A stretch of DNA of 64,000 nucleotides from Candidatus Segatella mututuai. Lineage in GTDB: Bacteria; Bacteroidota; Bacteroidia; Bacteroidales; Bacteroidaceae. Within the stretch, counting starts at the first letter, position 1. Each line of letters begins with the position of its first letter. The DNA lies in the NCBI GenBank assembly GCA_002439605.1, contig DJOI01000086.1, positions 32,632 to 96,631 on the forward strand, in the 5' to 3' direction. The translations under genes and the position numbers were made by a program. This document shows positions 1 through 8,355 of the stretch, one piece after another. The notes under the pieces are model-generated. The model was given only the letters and a program-made list of their open reading frames with translations, was not told the DNA's origin and searched no databases.

Positions 1-520
1 CCTCTGCCATCCAGCCATTTTTTGCAGAACCATAGACTACCGGGAAGTCGAGCTGGTCCTCTGTGGCATTGAGGTCGCACATCAAGTCGAACACCATTTC
101 GTAAACCTCCTCAGGGCGACAGTTGGGCTTGTCCACCTTGTTGACCACAACGATAGGCTTCAGCCCAAGTTGCAAAGCCTTCTGTAGCACAAAACGAGTT
201 TGAGGCATAGGCCCCTCGAAAGCATCGACGAGGAGCAGGCAGCCGTCTGCCATGTTGAGCACACGCTCAACCTCACCACCGAAGTCAGAGTGTCCAGGAG
301 TATCGAGAATATTAATCTTAGTACCTTTCCAATTAATAGACACATTCTTTGAGAGAATGGTTATACCACGCTCGCGCTCCAAGTCGTTGGAGTCGAGAAC
401 TTCGCCACTGTTATCCTGGCCATCGCGGAAGAGTTTGCCAGCGAGCATCATCTTGTCTACCAAGGTCGTCTTACCATGGTCAACGTGTGCAATAACTGCA
501 ATGTTTCTAATGTCTTGCAT
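1..520 (-). CDS. typA: GTP-binding protein TypA/BipA (N-terminal part)
   Basis: Translational GTPase of the TypA/BipA family, which acts on the ribosome in stress and cold adaptation. The reading frame starts at an ATG at 520 and runs off the left edge of the window, so about 173 N-terminal residues are visible. They contain the G1 loop AHVDHGKTT, the switch region with RERGITI, the G3 motif DTPGH and the G4 motif NKVD. These four and their spacing are typical of the elongation-factor GTPase family, and the segment [13 protein letters not shown] favours TypA over EF-G or LepA. The gene diverges from rpsO, with promoters overlapping in the 150-bp gap. Confidence 0.93.
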   Translation of the reverse strand, partial: MQDIRNIAVIAHVDHGKTTLVDKMMLAGKLFRDGQDNSGEVLDSNDLERERGITILSKNVSINWKGTKINILDTPGHSDFGGEVERVLNMADGCLLLVDAFEGPMPQTRFVLQKALQLGLKPIVVVNKVDKPNCRPEEVYEMVFDLMCDLNATEDQLDFPVVYGSAKNGWMAE

Positions 521-553
521 TTTTTTACCTTAAGTACTTTATGAAATTCGGTG

Positions 554-585
554 CAAAATTACAAAAAATATCGGAAAAGTTTGCA
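554..585 (-). promoter_or_regulatory. Candidate typA promoter
   Basis: The minus strand carries TAATTTTG (554-561), matching the Bacteroidota -7 consensus TAnnTTTG, about 35 bp upstream of the typA ATG. The upstream TTTG box is poor. The site lies back to back with the rpsO promoter. Confidence 0.5.
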
Positions 586-611
586 TGAACAACGAAAAAG
601 TTGTAACTTTG
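580..611 (+). promoter_or_regulatory. rpsO promoter
   Basis: TTTG at 580-583 and TAACTTTG at 604-611 are separated by exactly 20 bp, a full match to the Bacteroidota sigma-factor consensus. Transcription would start near 618, leaving a leader of about 50 bases before the rpsO ATG. S15 represses its own translation through its leader in other bacteria; no such structure was worked out here. Confidence 0.75.
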
Positions 612-669
612 CACCGCATTTTTAAAATGCACAATATTTATTCAATACAATTATTAAGTTTTTCAAGCA

Positions 670-939
670 ATGTATTTAGACAAAGCAAAAAAAGAAGAGA
701 TCTTTAGCAAGTACGGAAAGTCTAACTCTGATACTGGTTCAGCAGAGAGCCAGATAGCATTGTTCTCATACCGTATTGCTCATTTGACGGAACATGTTAA
801 GCAGAACCGTAAAGATTATACTACAACACGTGCATTGACACAGCTTGTAGGAAAGCGTCGCGCTTTGCTCAACTACTTGTACGACCGCGATATCCATCGC
901 TACCGTGCCATCATCAAGGCTCTCGGCCTCCGCAAGTAA
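670..939 (+). CDS. rpsO: 30S ribosomal protein S15
   Basis: Primary-binding protein of the small ribosomal subunit that contacts the central domain of 16S rRNA and bridges to 23S rRNA. The product is 89 aa, the normal S15 length. It shows the family signature with GSAESQIALFSYRIAHLTEHVKQNRKDY, interrupted here only for naming, and the basic LVGKRRALLNYL segment, ending in ALGLRK. It is a single-gene unit between its own promoter (580-611) and a strong terminator (970-1006). No Shine-Dalgarno sequence precedes the ATG, as is usual for this phylum. Confidence 0.98.
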   Translation: MYLDKAKKEEIFSKYGKSNSDTGSAESQIALFSYRIAHLTEHVKQNRKDYTTTRALTQLVGKRRALLNYLYDRDIHRYRAIIKALGLRK

Positions 940-969
940 TCTTTGGGCAATTTGCTAAAAAGACATTCA

Positions 970-1006
970 ATCCCATCATTCTCACTGAGAGTGATGGGAT
1001 TTTTCT
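970..1006 (+). terminator. rpsO terminator
   Basis: Inverted repeat with arms ATCCCATCA and TGATGGGAT around CTC/GAG, followed by TTTTT. It is a typical intrinsic terminator, 31 bp after the rpsO stop codon. Confidence 0.85.
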
Positions 1007-1010
1007 ATTT

Positions 1011-1435
1011 GAATATCCGCAATCGTCCAAATTATAGCAGGAAATGCATCGAATTTCCTGATGACTAATTTAGTTTTGTGGCAGAGCATGATTCAAACAT
1101 ATAACTCTTGTAGATAGTAATCATAGTGAAAGTACGAAGATGTGCTTCCTTGCGGGGCAAAGTTGTGCTTCCTTATGGGTTAACATTGTGCATCCTTAAA
1201 GGGCATCAAACTTGAATATGAAGGGCGTTCCACGGGCGTGGGCTGACCGTCCCACGACCGTGGAACGACTGGCTGACGACCGTGAGCCAAATGACTGACG
1301 GTCGTGGAATGCCCGACGGAGTTGGACATTTGCTATCATCTAAAACTGACGTATGGCAGAATCTATCGAGAGATAGTTTCAAGAAATCCTCTTTAACACC
1401 GTGATATTTTGCAATTTGGATGACTGCGGATATTC
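1011..1435. mobile_element. 425-bp inverted-repeat element, MITE-like
   Basis: The 590 bp between rpsO and folK hold no convincing gene. The stretch is bounded by 23-bp terminal inverted repeats, 1011-1033 and 1413-1435, with two mismatches. Inside are GTGCTTCCTT-type repeats (about 1142, 1168 and 1190), a 10-bp inverted repeat CCACGACCGT/ACGGTCGTGG (1252-1261 and 1298-1307) and an outer pair GGGCGTTCCACG / CGTGGAATGCCC (1223-1234, 1303-1314). No target-site duplication is obvious. Terminal repeats without a transposase suggest a non-autonomous element. That it is mobile is inference. Confidence 0.55.
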
Positions 1436-1529
1436 ATAAAAGAAACTTACACGAAATGAGTAGAAAATCATAGAATAAAGGCCATTATGCGACTTAAGCT
1501 TTTCAAGATTCCACACTCACGTTCATTTA

Positions 1530-1937
1530 TCATTTCTTGATTTCTCTAAGAGGAGCCATCACAAAATCTCTTTCCTCCATCAGGGGATGAGGAATCTTCA
1601 GGTCGGGCTGGTCGACACGAAGATCGTCGTACAGCAGAATATCTATATCTATAATGCGGTCGTGATATTCGCCATTCACAGATTTGATAGTACGACCCAT
1701 CTCTTGCTCCACCTTCTGAGTAGTCTCAAGCAACTGGCGAGGTGCCAAAGGAGTAAGCACACAGACACATGCATTGACAAAGTCATTGGGCGAAGAATAG
1801 CCCCAAGGCTTGGTTTCATATAGAGCTGACCGGCGCTCTACGTCGCCAATCAGCTCTCCTATTTTTTCTATAGCCTCGCGGATGTTACGCTTGCGGTTGC
1901 CTAAGTTTGACCCGAGGCTCAAATATACTCTATGCAT
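1530..1937 (-). CDS. folK: 2-amino-4-hydroxy-6-hydroxymethyldihydropteridine pyrophosphokinase
   Basis: HPPK transfers pyrophosphate from ATP to 6-hydroxymethyl-7,8-dihydropterin in folate synthesis. The product is 135 aa, near the compact size of the family. It has the N-terminal LSLGSNLGNR motif, the substrate-loop region ALYETKPWG, and the signature GRTIKSVNGEYHDRIIDIDILLY, of which the DIDIL aspartates bind magnesium, followed by IPHPLMEERDFV. It is the last gene of the ftsX-DUF3098-uppP-truB-queA-folK operon, 11 bp after queA. Confidence 0.95.
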   Translation of the reverse strand: MHRVYLSLGSNLGNRKRNIREAIEKIGELIGDVERRSALYETKPWGYSSPNDFVNACVCVLTPLAPRQLLETTQKVEQEMGRTIKSVNGEYHDRIIDIDILLYDDLRVDQPDLKIPHPLMEERDFVMAPLREIKK

Positions 1938-1948
1938 GTACAGATAAA

Positions 1949-3121
1949 TTAGTCGTTAAGAATGAGCAGAGAGTCGCCGAAGCAACCAAACATATACCCA
2001 TTCTTCAAAGCTTTCATATATGCTTCGTATACAAGGTCGTAACCCCCAAAAGCAGCTGTGCTCATCATGAGCGTAGACTCTGGATGATAGAAATTGGCCA
2101 CCATGCTGTCAGCCAGTCCGAACTCATAAGGAGGAAAGATAAACTTATTGGTCCATCCGTCAAACTCCTTCATCATTCCGTCTGTACCAACAGCTGTCTC
2201 AGTAGCTTTGACCACACTTGTACCGATGGCACAAACATGGTGTCCAGCCCGTTTGGTGCTGTTTACCATATCGCAAGCCTCCTTGCCGATATGCATCTGC
2301 TCAGAATCCATCTTATGCTTGGTAAGGTCTTCCACCTCTATTTCATGGAAACAGCCCAGTCCACAATGCAAAGTGATAAACGCAGAGTTGATGCCTCTGA
2401 TTTCCATTCTCTTCATGAGTTCGCGCGAGAAATGAAGTCCAGTAGCTGGTGCCGTAACTGCACCTTCCTTTTCAGCAAAAACACATTGGAAGTCTTCCAT
2501 ATCCTCCTCTGTGGCATGGTGCACCTCACGATTGTCGATGACATAACGTGGCAAAGGAGCCTCGCCCAAGGCAAAGAGGGAACGCTTAAAGACATCATGC
2601 TGGCCGTCCTCATCATAGAGGAAACGAAGAGTTCGGCCACGGCTGGTAGTATTGTCTATCACCTCTGCCACCATCTCGTTGACATCATCGAAGAAAAGTT
2701 TGTTTCCTATGCGAATCTTGCGGGCTGGCTCTACGAGCACATCCCAAAGTCGCATTTCTTCATTCAACTCCCTAAGCAGGAACACCTCTATCTTGGCATC
2801 GGTTTTCTCCTTGGTGCCATAGAGTCGCGCTGGGAATACTTTGGTATTATTGAACACAAACGTATCTCCCTCGTCAAAATAGTTGATGATATCTTTGAAC
2901 TCTATAAAGTCGCCTTCGATAGGATTTCCATCAGCATCCTTGCGGTACATGTCTATGGTTCCCGACTTTTTGTGTAGAACCATCATACGCGCCTCGTCAC
3001 GACGGGTTACCTCAAAGGTGCGCTCCTCCCCGGTAGATGTCCTGACGGTGCGCTTGGTTTTGTGTGGATAAAGCGCCACCTGCGCCTCCGGCAACTTAAA
3101 GTTGAATTGTGACAGTTTCAT
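1949..3121 (-). CDS. queA: S-adenosylmethionine:tRNA ribosyltransferase-isomerase
   Basis: QueA transfers and isomerises the ribosyl part of S-adenosylmethionine onto 7-aminomethyl-7-deazaguanine in tRNA, making epoxyqueuosine. The 390-aa product begins MKLSQFNFKLPEAQVALYP, the typical QueA start, and contains NNTKVFPARLYGTK, the PLPRYV segment, TAPATGLHFS and the C-terminal MMSTAAFGGYDLVYEAYMKALKNGYMFGCFGDSLLI. It is slightly longer than the E. coli protein because of loops such as the acidic, charged stretch before position 100. It follows truB by 39 bp in the operon. Confidence 0.96.
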   Translation of the reverse strand: MKLSQFNFKLPEAQVALYPHKTKRTVRTSTGEERTFEVTRRDEARMMVLHKKSGTIDMYRKDADGNPIEGDFIEFKDIINYFDEGDTFVFNNTKVFPARLYGTKEKTDAKIEVFLLRELNEEMRLWDVLVEPARKIRIGNKLFFDDVNEMVAEVIDNTTSRGRTLRFLYDEDGQHDVFKRSLFALGEAPLPRYVIDNREVHHATEEDMEDFQCVFAEKEGAVTAPATGLHFSRELMKRMEIRGINSAFITLHCGLGCFHEIEVEDLTKHKMDSEQMHIGKEACDMVNSTKRAGHHVCAIGTSVVKATETAVGTDGMMKEFDGWTNKFIFPPYEFGLADSMVANFYHPESTLMMSTAAFGGYDLVYEAYMKALKNGYMFGCFGDSLLILND

Positions 3122-3160
3122 GTTATATTCGTCTCCTTCCTAATGGTTACTAATTATATT

Positions 3161-3892
3161 CTATTTACTACTCAGGGAATCTTGAACTTGCTGGATGTCT
3201 TCTATTTCCTGTTGTTCGAGCCACTCCCTGAAGTTTTCAAAACTCGCGCAGTTGTCGACAGTAAAGTCGCCCACTCGGGTTCGTCTCAACTCTGTAAGAA
3301 AGGCTCCACTCCCAAGTGCCCGGCCTAAGTCGCGTGCCAAGGAGCGTATGTAAGTACCCTTGCCACATACAACCCGCAGACCAAGCTGTTTGGTCTTGTC
3401 GTCGTAACTGGTCAGTTCTATCTCGTCTATCCGTACATTTTTTGGCTTGAGTGTTACATCCTCGCCTGCCCGCCGCAAGGCATAGGCTCTGTCACCATTT
3501 ACCTTGACCGCACTATAAGTAGGCGGAACCTGCTGAATATCACCGACAAATCGAGGCAAGACTTCCTCTATGAGCTGCCGGGAGATCTGGTTGACAGGAT
3601 AGGTATGGTTTACCGTATGCTCGAGATCGTAGCTGGCCGTTGTTGCGCCCAGCTGAAGCGTTGCGGTATACTCCTTGGTGTGAGACTGCAACAGCTCTAT
3701 TTCCTTAGTTTTCTTCCCTGTGCAAAGAACAAGCACACCTGTAGCCAAAGGATCGAGCGTACCTGCATGCCCTATCTTCACCTTATGGTGCAAGAACTTG
3801 GAAAGCACGTATCTGATATGAGCCAAAGCCCCAAAGCTCGACATTCGGTAAGGCTTGTCAATGGCTATGATTTCTCCTTTTCTGAAATCCAT
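3161..3892 (-). CDS. truB: tRNA pseudouridine(55) synthase
   Basis: TruB converts uridine 55 in the T-loop of tRNAs to pseudouridine. The 243-aa protein has the catalytic region HAGTLDPLATGVLVLCTGKKT with the family aspartate (GTLDPLATG), then PPTYSAVKVNGDRAYALRRAGE and the conserved CGKGTYIRSLARDLG block. It lacks a large PUA domain, as in other short Bacteroidetes TruB proteins. It lies between uppP (32 bp upstream) and queA in the same operon. Confidence 0.96.
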   Translation of the reverse strand: MDFRKGEIIAIDKPYRMSSFGALAHIRYVLSKFLHHKVKIGHAGTLDPLATGVLVLCTGKKTKEIELLQSHTKEYTATLQLGATTASYDLEHTVNHTYPVNQISRQLIEEVLPRFVGDIQQVPPTYSAVKVNGDRAYALRRAGEDVTLKPKNVRIDEIELTSYDDKTKQLGLRVVCGKGTYIRSLARDLGRALGSGAFLTELRRTRVGDFTVDNCASFENFREWLEQQEIEDIQQVQDSLSSK

Positions 3893-3924
3893 ATATAAGT
3901 TTTAACCCTACAATTATGTAGAAA

Positions 3925-4770
3925 CTAATCCACCATCTGCATGTTCACACCGCAGAGCCCACAGGTGATGATGACGAGTCCCACAACTATGCGATACCAG
4001 CCAAAGGCTGCAAAGCCATACTTGGTCACATAGTTGATAAAGAACTTGATGGCGAGGACAGCCACTATGAACGCCACCACCGAGCCTATTATCAAGGTAA
4101 AGAGGTTGTTGCCTTGAGTAAGCAAAGAGCCACCCCCATGGCTAACCAACTTATAGACTTCCAAACATGTGGCGCCAAACATGGTTGGCACTGCCAAGAA
4201 GAAAGAGAACTCAGCCGCAGCCTTGCGAGTGAGTTTCTGCGACATACCACCCACGATGGTCGACATCGAGCGAGATACACCAGGAATCATGGCGATGCAC
4301 TGGATGAAGCCAATGGTCAAAGCACGCTTATAGGTAAGCTTGGTATCCTCACTTCCCTTGTTGAATATTCTATCGCAAAAGAGCATGAACACACCACCGA
4401 CGACAAGCATCCACCCCACCAACTGCACATTGCCGAGATTTGACTCGATGAAATCATTGAATGCAAGTCCAAGCACAACAGCAGGCAAGGTACCCACTAT
4501 CAAACGTGCGTAGAAATCGAACATTGCCTTCCAATAACTTTTTTCCCCGGTCTTCACAGCTTCTGGATAGAAGAATCTCTTCCAATACAAGCAGATGACG
4601 GAAAGAATGGCGCCAAACTGTATGATAACAGTGAATGCATTCACAAATTGGTCGTGAACGTCAACTCCCAACAAGTTTTCCGCAATAATCATATGTCCAG
4701 TACTGGATACTGGCAAGAACTCTGTCAATCCCTCTACAATAGAGATGATGATAGTCTGTATAAAATCCAT
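3925..4770 (-). CDS. uppP: Undecaprenyl-diphosphatase UppP/BacA
   Basis: Integral inner-membrane phosphatase that recycles undecaprenyl pyrophosphate to the monophosphate carrier for peptidoglycan and other surface polymers; extra copies give bacitracin resistance. The 281-aa protein has the N-terminal IVEGLTEFLPVSSTGHMI motif with catalytic glutamates and the second motif IPGVSRSMSTIVGGM, plus several hydrophobic segments ending with VVGLVIITCGLCGV. It lies between a DUF3098 protein and truB. Confidence 0.96.
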   Translation of the reverse strand: MDFIQTIIISIVEGLTEFLPVSSTGHMIIAENLLGVDVHDQFVNAFTVIIQFGAILSVICLYWKRFFYPEAVKTGEKSYWKAMFDFYARLIVGTLPAVVLGLAFNDFIESNLGNVQLVGWMLVVGGVFMLFCDRIFNKGSEDTKLTYKRALTIGFIQCIAMIPGVSRSMSTIVGGMSQKLTRKAAAEFSFFLAVPTMFGATCLEVYKLVSHGGGSLLTQGNNLFTLIIGSVVAFIVAVLAIKFFINYVTKYGFAAFGWYRIVVGLVIITCGLCGVNMQMVD

Positions 4771-4794
4771 TGATATAAAGTATTATATTAAGAA

Positions 4795-5019
4795 TCAATC
4801 GCGCGGCTTGCGGATAATTGCGTAAATGATAGACAGAAAGCCAAACAGGGTTACAGTTGGCGCCACTATGATACGGCGTGTGCTGAAAATATCGGCATCG
4901 AAGGTATGCTCGTTGGAACCAGAGCCACTCATCAAAAGAAAGCCGATGATGACGATAGCCATCCCCACAGCCAAGAGGATGAAGTTTACTTTGTCAAATG
5001 CTAAATTCTTCTTATCCAT
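4795..5019 (-). CDS. DUF3098 family small membrane protein
   Basis: 74-aa protein with two hydrophobic helices (about residues 11-30 and 48-67) separated by a short loop containing FSTRRIIVAP. It matches the DUF3098 proteins that lie between ftsX and uppP in Bacteroidetes. Function is not known. The conserved position next to the FtsX division/amidase-control protein suggests an envelope role, but this is only context. It ends 25 bp before uppP and starts 37 bp after ftsX. Confidence 0.85.
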   Translation of the reverse strand: MDKKNLAFDKVNFILLAVGMAIVIIGFLLMSGSGSNEHTFDADIFSTRRIIVAPTVTLFGFLSIIYAIIRKPRD

Positions 5020-5056
5020 TTATATATTATATTTAATAATGTGAATGTTACATATT

Positions 5057-5935
5057 CTAAATCTTATACAAATCGCCAGCCTTCATCTTGAGAAATTTAT
5101 TGACAGAGATACTGGCACAGATGGCTGTAATAATGATTCCAAAAAGGAAAACGGCACCACCCGTAATGGCAAGCTCCTGCCATCCCATCACCAAGAGCAG
5201 TTCTGGCTCATGAACATACCACGCATAAAGACTACCCCCAAGGAAAGCATCTGCAATAAATGCCGACAGCAGACCTATCAGCATTGCTCTATTAACAAAG
5301 GGACGCCGAATGAATCCCCAGGAAGCTCCAACAAGTTTCATCGTATGTATCGAGAAACGCCGGGCATAAATACCAAGCCTTACGGTATTGTTTATAAGCG
5401 AGAATGATATAAACGTCAGGAGAGCCGCCACTATGAGCAATCCAATGCTTATCTTGGCGAGCATTTGATTCACCTGCTCTATGAGGTCGTGTTGATAGGA
5501 CACCTCTGTTACGCGCGGATAAGCTTTAAGTTCCTTGGCCACCCATTTCAGCGAATCGTTGTTGGCATAGTCGGCCTGCGCAGTCAGCTCTATAGAAGGC
5601 TGAAAAGGATTGACCCCCGCAAACTCGCTGGGATCTACTCCAAGGTCACGAGTTGCCTCTTTGAGAGCCTTCGCTTTCGAAATATAGTTGAGCGACTTAA
5701 CATAAGGCTTAGCCTTCAGCTGTTTACACATCTGTACCACTTCGGAATTGGTCATGTCCTGTTCGAGCATTACGGACACTACAAGGTTCTCCTTCACATA
5801 GGACGAGAGGTTTCTTCCCATAAGTACGGAGAATATGACCATCCCGAGTAAAACGAGCACCATGGCGGTGCTTATACATAGAGTTACCACCTGCAGTCCT
5901 CGATGACTGCTGGGCTTATATTGTTTCTTTCTCAT
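5057..5935 (-). CDS. ftsX: Cell division protein FtsX
   Basis: Permease-like subunit of the FtsEX complex, which transmits FtsE ATPase activity across the inner membrane to control cell-wall hydrolases at the septum. The 292-aa protein has the expected layout: cytoplasmic N-terminus, first membrane helix (about residues 16-38), a periplasmic domain with VVSVMLEQDMTNSEV and SLNYISKAKAL, then three membrane helices containing the ISFSLINNTVRLGIYARRF coupling segment. No ftsE is adjacent, as often in this phylum. It is the first gene of the operon through folK. Confidence 0.93.
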   Translation of the reverse strand: MRKKQYKPSSHRGLQVVTLCISTAMVLVLLGMVIFSVLMGRNLSSYVKENLVVSVMLEQDMTNSEVVQMCKQLKAKPYVKSLNYISKAKALKEATRDLGVDPSEFAGVNPFQPSIELTAQADYANNDSLKWVAKELKAYPRVTEVSYQHDLIEQVNQMLAKISIGLLIVAALLTFISFSLINNTVRLGIYARRFSIHTMKLVGASWGFIRRPFVNRAMLIGLLSAFIADAFLGGSLYAWYVHEPELLLVMGWQELAITGGAVFLFGIIITAICASISVNKFLKMKAGDLYKI

Positions 5936-5968
5936 TTACCAAAAGGGTATAACATTCCAAATTTGGTG

Positions 5969-5998
5969 CAAAGTAACAAAAAAATGTGCGAACAAACG
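5969..5998 (-). promoter_or_regulatory. Candidate ftsX-operon promoter
   Basis: The minus strand shows TTACTTTG (5969-5976), one base off TAnnTTTG, with a TTTG-containing stretch upstream. It lies about 33 bp before the ftsX ATG and downstream of the lpxA terminator, the right place to drive the six-gene operon. Confidence 0.45.
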
Positions 5999-6020
5999 AA
6001 AGTTTAATAGACATTAACAC

Positions 6021-6057
6021 AAAAGGAAGGACCAACCTACAGGTAAGTCCTCCCTTT
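6021..6057 (-). terminator. lpxA terminator
   Basis: Imperfect inverted repeat with arms AAAGGAAGGAC and GTCCTCCCTTT. On the minus strand the distal arm ends in CCTTTTG, so it would stop transcription coming from lpxA before the ftsX promoter. Confidence 0.6.
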
Positions 6058-6102
6058 CATATTCAGAAATATTTTTTTCAAAAGATTCTAACCAAGCACA
6101 TG

Positions 6103-6885
6103 TTACATCTTGGTGATAACTCCCTCTTTCGAATTCTCAAGGAACTGGATGATATTGCGCACTTCCTCTCCGTCTGGCACCTGGTCCTTGATCTGGTTGA
6201 TGGCATCGAAGAGGGATGTCTGACCGTGGAACACCAAACGATAGGCGTTAGCCACGTGCTTGCGCACCTTCTCGGTAATCTCGGCGGCCTCCATGATGAT
6301 GGTGTTGGGACCAGCATACTTCACAGGCTTGCCACCAGCGATGATGTAAGGAGGCACGTCCTTGGAGAAAGTAGTACCAGCCTGAATCATAGCCAAGTCG
6401 CCGACACGCGTCTTGGCATTCTCTACCACAGAAGTAGAATAGATGACACCATTTCCAATCACACAGTTGCCCGCAATCTTGGTACCGTAACCGAACACGC
6501 AACCATTGCCAACCACTGTATCATGAGAGATATGGGCACCTTCCATCAAGAAATTCTTGTTGCCAAGAACGGTCTTTCCACCCTCGTAAGTACCACGGTT
6601 GACAACCACGTTCTCACGGATGGTATTGTTGTCGCCGATAATCACGAAGCTATTGGCACCCTTGAAATTGAAATCCTGTGGAAGCGCGCCAACCACCGCA
6701 CCCTGGAACACCTTGTTGCCATTGCCCATGCGAGTACCATTCAAGATGCTCACGAATGGGTAGATGATGCAGTTGTCACCGATTTCCACATCGTCCTCGA
6801 TATAGACGAAAGGATATATCTTGCAGTTGTCTCCAATCTTAGCCTTTGAAGAAATATCTGCCTTTGGACTTATTATACTAGCCAT
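6103..6885 (-). CDS. lpxA: Acyl-ACP--UDP-N-acetylglucosamine O-acyltransferase
   Basis: First enzyme of lipid A synthesis, adding a 3-hydroxyacyl chain to the 3-OH of UDP-GlcNAc in the cytoplasm. The 260-aa protein is a left-handed beta-helix with hexapeptide repeats (SSKAKIGDNCKIYPFVYIEDDVEIGDNC and many more). It contains the active-site region NRGTYEGGKTVLGNKNFLMEGAHISHD, including the catalytic-type histidine, and the LpxA-type C-terminal helical domain (ITEKVRKHVANAYRLVF). It sits 33 bp after the RND efflux operon on the same strand and may be co-transcribed with it. Confidence 0.94.
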   Translation of the reverse strand: MASIISPKADISSKAKIGDNCKIYPFVYIEDDVEIGDNCIIYPFVSILNGTRMGNGNKVFQGAVVGALPQDFNFKGANSFVIIGDNNTIRENVVVNRGTYEGGKTVLGNKNFLMEGAHISHDTVVGNGCVFGYGTKIAGNCVIGNGVIYSTSVVENAKTRVGDLAMIQAGTTFSKDVPPYIIAGGKPVKYAGPNTIIMEAAEITEKVRKHVANAYRLVFHGQTSLFDAINQIKDQVPDGEEVRNIIQFLENSKEGVITKM

Positions 6886-6918
6886 AATAATCTAACATTT
6901 AACAATTAACACTTAACA

Positions 6919-8313
6919 TTATTTGGCTCCTCCCCCCAATGCATAGTAGAGGTTGACCACAGCCTGCATCTTGTAGAAATCGTCTGCTACCTTAGAGAGC
7001 TGAACATTGAGGAGTGAAGATTGGGCAGAAATTACCTCCAAGTAAGAGCCACCGGCCTCACCCATCAACTTACGAGTGTCCTCGACATTCTGTTCGAGCA
7101 CCTTGATTTGCTTCTCCTCCACCTTGCTTTTTTCATCGGAAGAATTGTAGAGCACAAGAGCATTGCTTACCTCGCTACCGGCCTTCAACACAGAGTTCTG
7201 CCATGTATTATATGCCTGCTCGTACTGCGCCTTTGCAACTTTCAAGCCTGCCACAAGGCGTCCATTCTGGAATATTGGCTGCACCAACGATCCCACTGCT
7301 GAAAGCAACCACTTGCCAGGGTTGACGATGCCTGCACCACTGGAGTTGGTGAAAGCACCTGTGCCAGAGATAGTGATGGAAGGATAGAATTTACTACGGG
7401 CGGTCTCAACAGCATAGAAACACTGTGCCAAATTCATTTCGGCAGCGTGAACGTCAGCACGGTTGTTGAGCAACTGCACACTTACACCCGTCGAGAAGCT
7501 GGTTGGAAGACTCTGATTCTCCAACTTGCCACGGGCGATGGTATGTGCTTGATCGCCAATCAACAAGCTAAGCGAATTCTCGGTTTCACGAATCTGGCGC
7601 AAAAGGTCCGTCTTCTGTGTCAACACAGAATAATAATTAGACTCTGCAGCCTGAAGCGCTGTAGAGCGATACCCCATCTTGGTATCCTTCAACACTTTCA
7701 TGGTCTCCCAAGTATCCTTGGTAAGAGATTCCATGTTATTAACCAATTCCACTTGCTTATCGAGCATCAACAGGGTGTAGTACATGTTAGCGATATTGGC
7801 AATGAGGTTGGTCTGCACGGACACCTGGTAATCCTTCATCTGAAGAAGAGCCATCTGTGCGCCACGCTTCTGAGAGAGCAAATTGCCAAAGAGGTCAACA
7901 CTCCAACTTGCATTGATTGGCAAGCTGTAAGTCTTGGTGGCTGCATTGCCATCCCAAGAGGCGATAGTACCTTGTGGAGTGAAAGTGAAAGCTGGAATGA
8001 AAGCCAACTTGGCACACTTCAACTGATCTTCTGCCATCTTCACATTCAAGGCTGCATTGAGCAAGTTGACGTTGTTGGCCAAGCCCTTCTCTATCAAGTC
8101 CTGGAGCTGTGGGTCGGTGAACACACTGCGCCAAGGGATGTTGGCGAAAGTGGTGGTATCTTTCACTGCCAAGGTATCGGAGATAGAGGCAGAGTCACGG
8201 ACGATACCACTCGTCTTCACGTCAGGACGCTCGTACTTACCGTATAGCGTCTTGCAGCTGCTCAAAGAGAGCGCTGCGAGACCTAATATGATGATATTTA
8301 AATTCTTTTTCAT
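6919..8313 (-). CDS. RND efflux outer-membrane factor, TolC/OprM (NodT) family lipoprotein
   Basis: Outer-membrane channel of a tripartite multidrug efflux pump. The 464-aa protein starts with a lipoprotein signal ending in the lipobox LSSC, so Cys19-20 is probably acylated. It carries the two-repeat, helix-rich outer-membrane-factor domains (for example AALNVKMAEDQLKCAKLAFIPAFT and AEMNLAQCFYAVETARSKFYPSITISGTGAF). It is the third gene of the operon after the membrane fusion protein and the pump, 42 bp from the pump gene. Confidence 0.92.
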   Translation of the reverse strand: MKKNLNIIILGLAALSLSSCKTLYGKYERPDVKTSGIVRDSASISDTLAVKDTTTFANIPWRSVFTDPQLQDLIEKGLANNVNLLNAALNVKMAEDQLKCAKLAFIPAFTFTPQGTIASWDGNAATKTYSLPINASWSVDLFGNLLSQKRGAQMALLQMKDYQVSVQTNLIANIANMYYTLLMLDKQVELVNNMESLTKDTWETMKVLKDTKMGYRSTALQAAESNYYSVLTQKTDLLRQIRETENSLSLLIGDQAHTIARGKLENQSLPTSFSTGVSVQLLNNRADVHAAEMNLAQCFYAVETARSKFYPSITISGTGAFTNSSGAGIVNPGKWLLSAVGSLVQPIFQNGRLVAGLKVAKAQYEQAYNTWQNSVLKAGSEVSNALVLYNSSDEKSKVEEKQIKVLEQNVEDTRKLMGEAGGSYLEVISAQSSLLNVQLSKVADDFYKMQAVVNLYYALGGGAK

Positions 8314-8355
8314 TTTTACGTTTGAAGTTTTTTACTTACTACTTCTCAAACCTAT

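Noticed and set aside
1907..2977. 356-codon plus-strand frame over queA
   Set aside because: Antisense to a complete, motif-bearing queA; low-complexity composition and no recognisable domain.
1530..5935. Horizontal transfer of the ftsX-folK block
   Set aside because: The gene order is the standard vertical Bacteroidetes operon.
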